This document shows, one piece after another, positions 62,432-64,000 of a stretch of 64,000 nucleotides of DNA. The stretch lies in assembly GCA_040390855.1 (NCBI GenBank), contig JAZJXO010000031.1, forward strand, positions 40,013 to 104,012, written 5' to 3'. Below the pieces are notes generated by a model. The model was not told the origin of the DNA and did no database searches. It worked only from the letters and a program-made list of their open reading frames with translations. A program made the translations under genes and the position numbers. This DNA is from Parvibaculum sp040390855. Its GTDB lineage: Bacteria; Pseudomonadota; Alphaproteobacteria; Parvibaculales; Parvibaculaceae. Numbering within the stretch: position 1 is the stretch's first letter; the number at the start of each line of letters is the position of its first letter.

Positions 62432-62449
62432 CTGCCGGGCCCACCACGC
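62432..62449 (+). repeat. Right attachment repeat
   Basis: Exact copy of 5962-5979 (tRNA 3' end). The bases before it do not form a tRNA, so this is the duplicated attachment core. Confidence 0.8.
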
Positions 62450-62847
62450 TGGTTGTGTGTGTGGGGACAGATTGAATCTGATTCAGTTCCAACTTTGATG
62501 TGATTCAATGTTGGAATGATTTTAGTGCTAAAATTTTTGCTTAGAATCATGAAGCGCAATTGGCTGATTTCTGCGGAAAAATAGATGCAGCTGTTTCGAG
62601 CGTTACTTTTTTGCTCTTTTTGATTTTGCCCTCGTTGAGGGGCTATTGGTCGCTTGTTGAAAAATTGAGCGATAGATCGTCGATTTTTTTGCGATTTGAA
62701 TCATATTTCGGGAGTTGTTTCACAAGCTTCATCTGATTCATTTGGCGAATATCTTGAGTTCGAGTGATTTCAAAATTAGTTGGTGGAAAGAGTTCACGCC
62801 CAATCATTTGATCCGCACCTGAATCTACGGACTATGATTTTGTATGT
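62450..62847. other. AT-rich non-coding stretch with a GANTC cluster
   Basis: No gene is supported in these 400 bases. Seven GANTC sites occur between 62474 and 62825 (62474, 62480, 62502, 62544, 62698, 62735, 62821). The first two form the perfect palindrome TGAATC-T-GATTCA (62473-62485). Confidence 0.5.
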
Positions 62848-63444
62848 GTGATTGTGCTGGTTTGTCTTTGGTGGGGGATTAGTCGGTTGTCTGCTGATAC
62901 GGGCGTCGAGCGTAAGTGGCATCGGAAAACTACCGAAGATAAGCTCCGGTTAGCGGTATTTGCTGCGATGTTGGATAGTGAAAATGTCTCAATCAGTCCA
63001 ACCGATATCGGCAGGCATGCTGGCTTGGCTAAATCGCTTATCTACAAATATTTTTTCAACGTTGATAAACTTGTTAGTCAGGCTGTAAAGAAGCATCTGA
63101 AATTTCCTCCGTATGATGATCTAATTGTGCGGCCAAATGATTTGGTGAGCCCCGCCGATGCAATAGCGAAGACCTGGGATAATATTTTGAGGGCATTGCG
63201 GAAGCAGCCCGAGCTTTTGGACATCATTGGCTGGAGCATCGGCAATCAAAACGTAGTGGCGATCGATGTAGTTCGGAAATATCGCCAGTTTTGCCATGAG
63301 GTAGCTTGGGAAATTGATCCAGATCCAGTTTTAGAAGCCTCTATTTTCGGCCTTACCGTCATTGAGGTATGCAGCCGAACTTCTAAGCGAGCGAAAGCGC
63401 GGGCGCTTAGTTTGCAGAACGAAAAAAATCATATAGATAGTTAA
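62848..63444 (+). CDS. TetR-family-like regulator
   Basis: This protein of up to 198 residues has a TetR-type N-terminal helix-turn-helix: DKLRLAVFAAMLDSENVSIS, PTDIGRHAGLAKSLIYKYFF, NVDKLV. A helical ligand-binding part follows (DAIAKTWDNILRALRKQPEL). The GTG start at 62848 adds a hydrophobic lead that may not be translated, and a later start is likely. The codons are AT-rich compared with the rpoD side. Target and ligand are unknown. Confidence 0.65.
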   Translation: MIVLVCLWWGISRLSADTGVERKWHRKTTEDKLRLAVFAAMLDSENVSISPTDIGRHAGLAKSLIYKYFFNVDKLVSQAVKKHLKFPPYDDLIVRPNDLVSPADAIAKTWDNILRALRKQPELLDIIGWSIGNQNVVAIDVVRKYRQFCHEVAWEIDPDPVLEASIFGLTVIEVCSRTSKRAKARALSLQNEKNHIDS

Positions 63445-63515
63445 TCATTCCATAAGCCATTCTATCACACTGAATTTCATACTTAAAAAGTGACTCGACA
63501 GTCTAATTTTTTGGG

Positions 63516-63734
63516 CTACAGTATGGCTGTGGCTTTCCCCGCACGGTTTTTTTGGCCGTTGAATTTGGGTTTGAGTTCAAAGACTTCATATAGCTCAGTG
63601 TGACACGAAACTAAATTTTCGTTCGTCAGCGTTGTGATAGTGAAATCGGATTGGAGCTCGACGAGATGAAGTTGCGTTTTTTTACTCAGTATTAGGTGCG
63701 CTAGTGGCCACCCGTCATCCAAAGGTTTGGACAT
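63516..63734 (-). CDS. Hypothetical 72-aa protein
   Basis: A small AT-rich frame with a normal amino-acid mix (MSKPLDDGWPLAHLILSKKT and on) and no recognised motif. Support is only the open frame and its isolated position. Confidence 0.3.
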   Translation of the reverse strand: MSKPLDDGWPLAHLILSKKTQLHLVELQSDFTITTLTNENLVSCHTELYEVFELKPKFNGQKNRAGKATAIL

Positions 63735-63816
63735 GCGGGTAAGCCGTTCGGAGTTTCGCTACGCATTGATGGCGTCTCTGTAATTAAAAACAATTTTTAA
63801 ATTCAAGGACGCAGAA

Positions 63817-63996
63817 ATGAACTTCTGTGAATGGATACTCATGCTTGAAAAGTCAATCGATGAGGATATGCAGCCGAATGGTTTGGCCACGAATTACGTG
63901 CGTCGGCGAGCTGAATCGAAGGTCATGGAGATTCTCCGTCAAAACGTAAGCGGTGTTTTGCCCCCACATTACCTCTGGCGTCGTGATCTGCGATGA
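63817..63996 (+). CDS. Hypothetical 59-aa protein
   Basis: A short frame from ATG 63817 with AAGGA upstream to TGA 63994-63996, starting MNFCEWILMLEKSIDEDMQP and rich in basic residues later (YVRRRAESK). The good ribosome site and balanced composition support it mildly. No family is recognised. Confidence 0.4.
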   Translation: MNFCEWILMLEKSIDEDMQPNGLATNYVRRRAESKVMEILRQNVSGVLPPHYLWRRDLR

Positions 63997-64000
63997 CCTT

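Larger units (their letters stand above)
5962..62449. mobile_element. Genomic island integrated at the tRNA 3' end
   Basis: An exact 18-bp direct repeat frames this 56.5-kb segment: 5962-5979 (last 15 nt of the tRNA plus 3) and 62432-62449. Just inside the tRNA end is a large serine recombinase. The content is accessory throughout: a defence system, phage packaging genes, metal resistance and insertion sequences. The tRNA is left intact, as expected for integration at a 3' end. No conjugation genes are visible, so the element is either mobilised by others, packaged, or immobile. The boundaries are inferred from the repeat. Confidence 0.8.

Noticed and set aside
62432..62449. Possible second tRNA at the distal repeat
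   Set aside because: The bases upstream cannot form D-, anticodon or T-arms; only the tRNA tail is duplicated.
62293..62559. 88-aa minus-strand frame across the right attachment site
   Set aside because: It spans the attachment repeat and the TTCCCTGT motifs, has no ribosome site and resembles nothing known.

Overview
The window comes from an alphaproteobacterium. The left 5.9 kb reads as chromosome: the 3' end of a dnaG-like gene, rpoD with a long acidic and non-conserved region, an orphan ParA with a ribbon-helix-helix partner, a SIMPL-domain protein, and a tRNA with anticodon CAT. Genus cannot be fixed from the sequence alone.

From the 3' end of that tRNA (about 5.96 kb) to 62.45 kb lies what I interpret as one large integrated genomic island. 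An identical 18-bp direct repeat (ctgccgggcccaccacgc) sits at the tRNA 3' end (5962-5979) and at 62432-62449. A large serine recombinase lies just inside the tRNA-proximal end, and several copies of TTCCCTGT lie just inside the distal repeat.

Island layout. (1) 6.2-8.7 kb: serine recombinase, DUF2924 and DUF3489 genes. (2) 9.0-13.8 kb: an unrecognised 438-aa gene and a three-gene ABC-three-component (ABC-3C) conflict system with a restriction-endonuclease-type effector. (3) 14.4-17.7 kb: a phage-derived module of ParB/DNA methyltransferase, DUF5681 and large terminase, with no capsid genes. (4) 18.3-19.8 kb: small genes including an XRE regulator, a lipoprotein and a bPH2 membrane protein. 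(5) 20.1-30.5 kb: metal homeostasis, with small membrane proteins, an APC permease, a Cu(+)-type P-ATPase, a YqaA protein, an MFS exporter with a His-rich tail, a CsoR/RcnR repressor next to a 37-bp palindrome, a His-rich exported protein, HupE and a membrane anchor protein. (6) 30.6-41.5 kb: a CzcCBA-type RND exporter with accessory exported proteins, interrupted upstream by a complete ISPpu12-like ISL3 transposon (31833-35204, 8-bp target duplication) carrying a PbrR-like regulator, a CDF-type transporter and lspA. (7) 42.9-47.8 kb: a copper cluster (copA, copB, cytochrome c, cupredoxin, exported protein) behind a CueR-type promoter. An assembly gap of 100 N sits inside a Gly-Met-Ser repeat in copA. 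(8) 47.9-56.4 kb: further small exported proteins, a PepSY lipoprotein and a CusCBA-type RND exporter. (9) 56.8-62.2 kb: an exported protein, a decayed IS6 transposase, a cytochrome P450 lying between two IS66 ends, and a full IS66-family element.

Beyond the distal repeat the DNA is AT-rich, has a cluster of GANTC sites and carries a TetR-like regulator. It does not look like the rpoD-side chromosome and may be a second element.

The genes read as a metal-resistance island: P-type and MFS export from the cytoplasm, periplasmic oxidation and binding (CopA, CopB, cupredoxin), and export across the envelope by two RND pumps of different metal class. The least described part is a set of small exported proteins sharing a C-A-x-G-x-x-C motif and a proline tail. 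They occur with two-repeat PepSY lipoproteins next to both RND operons.
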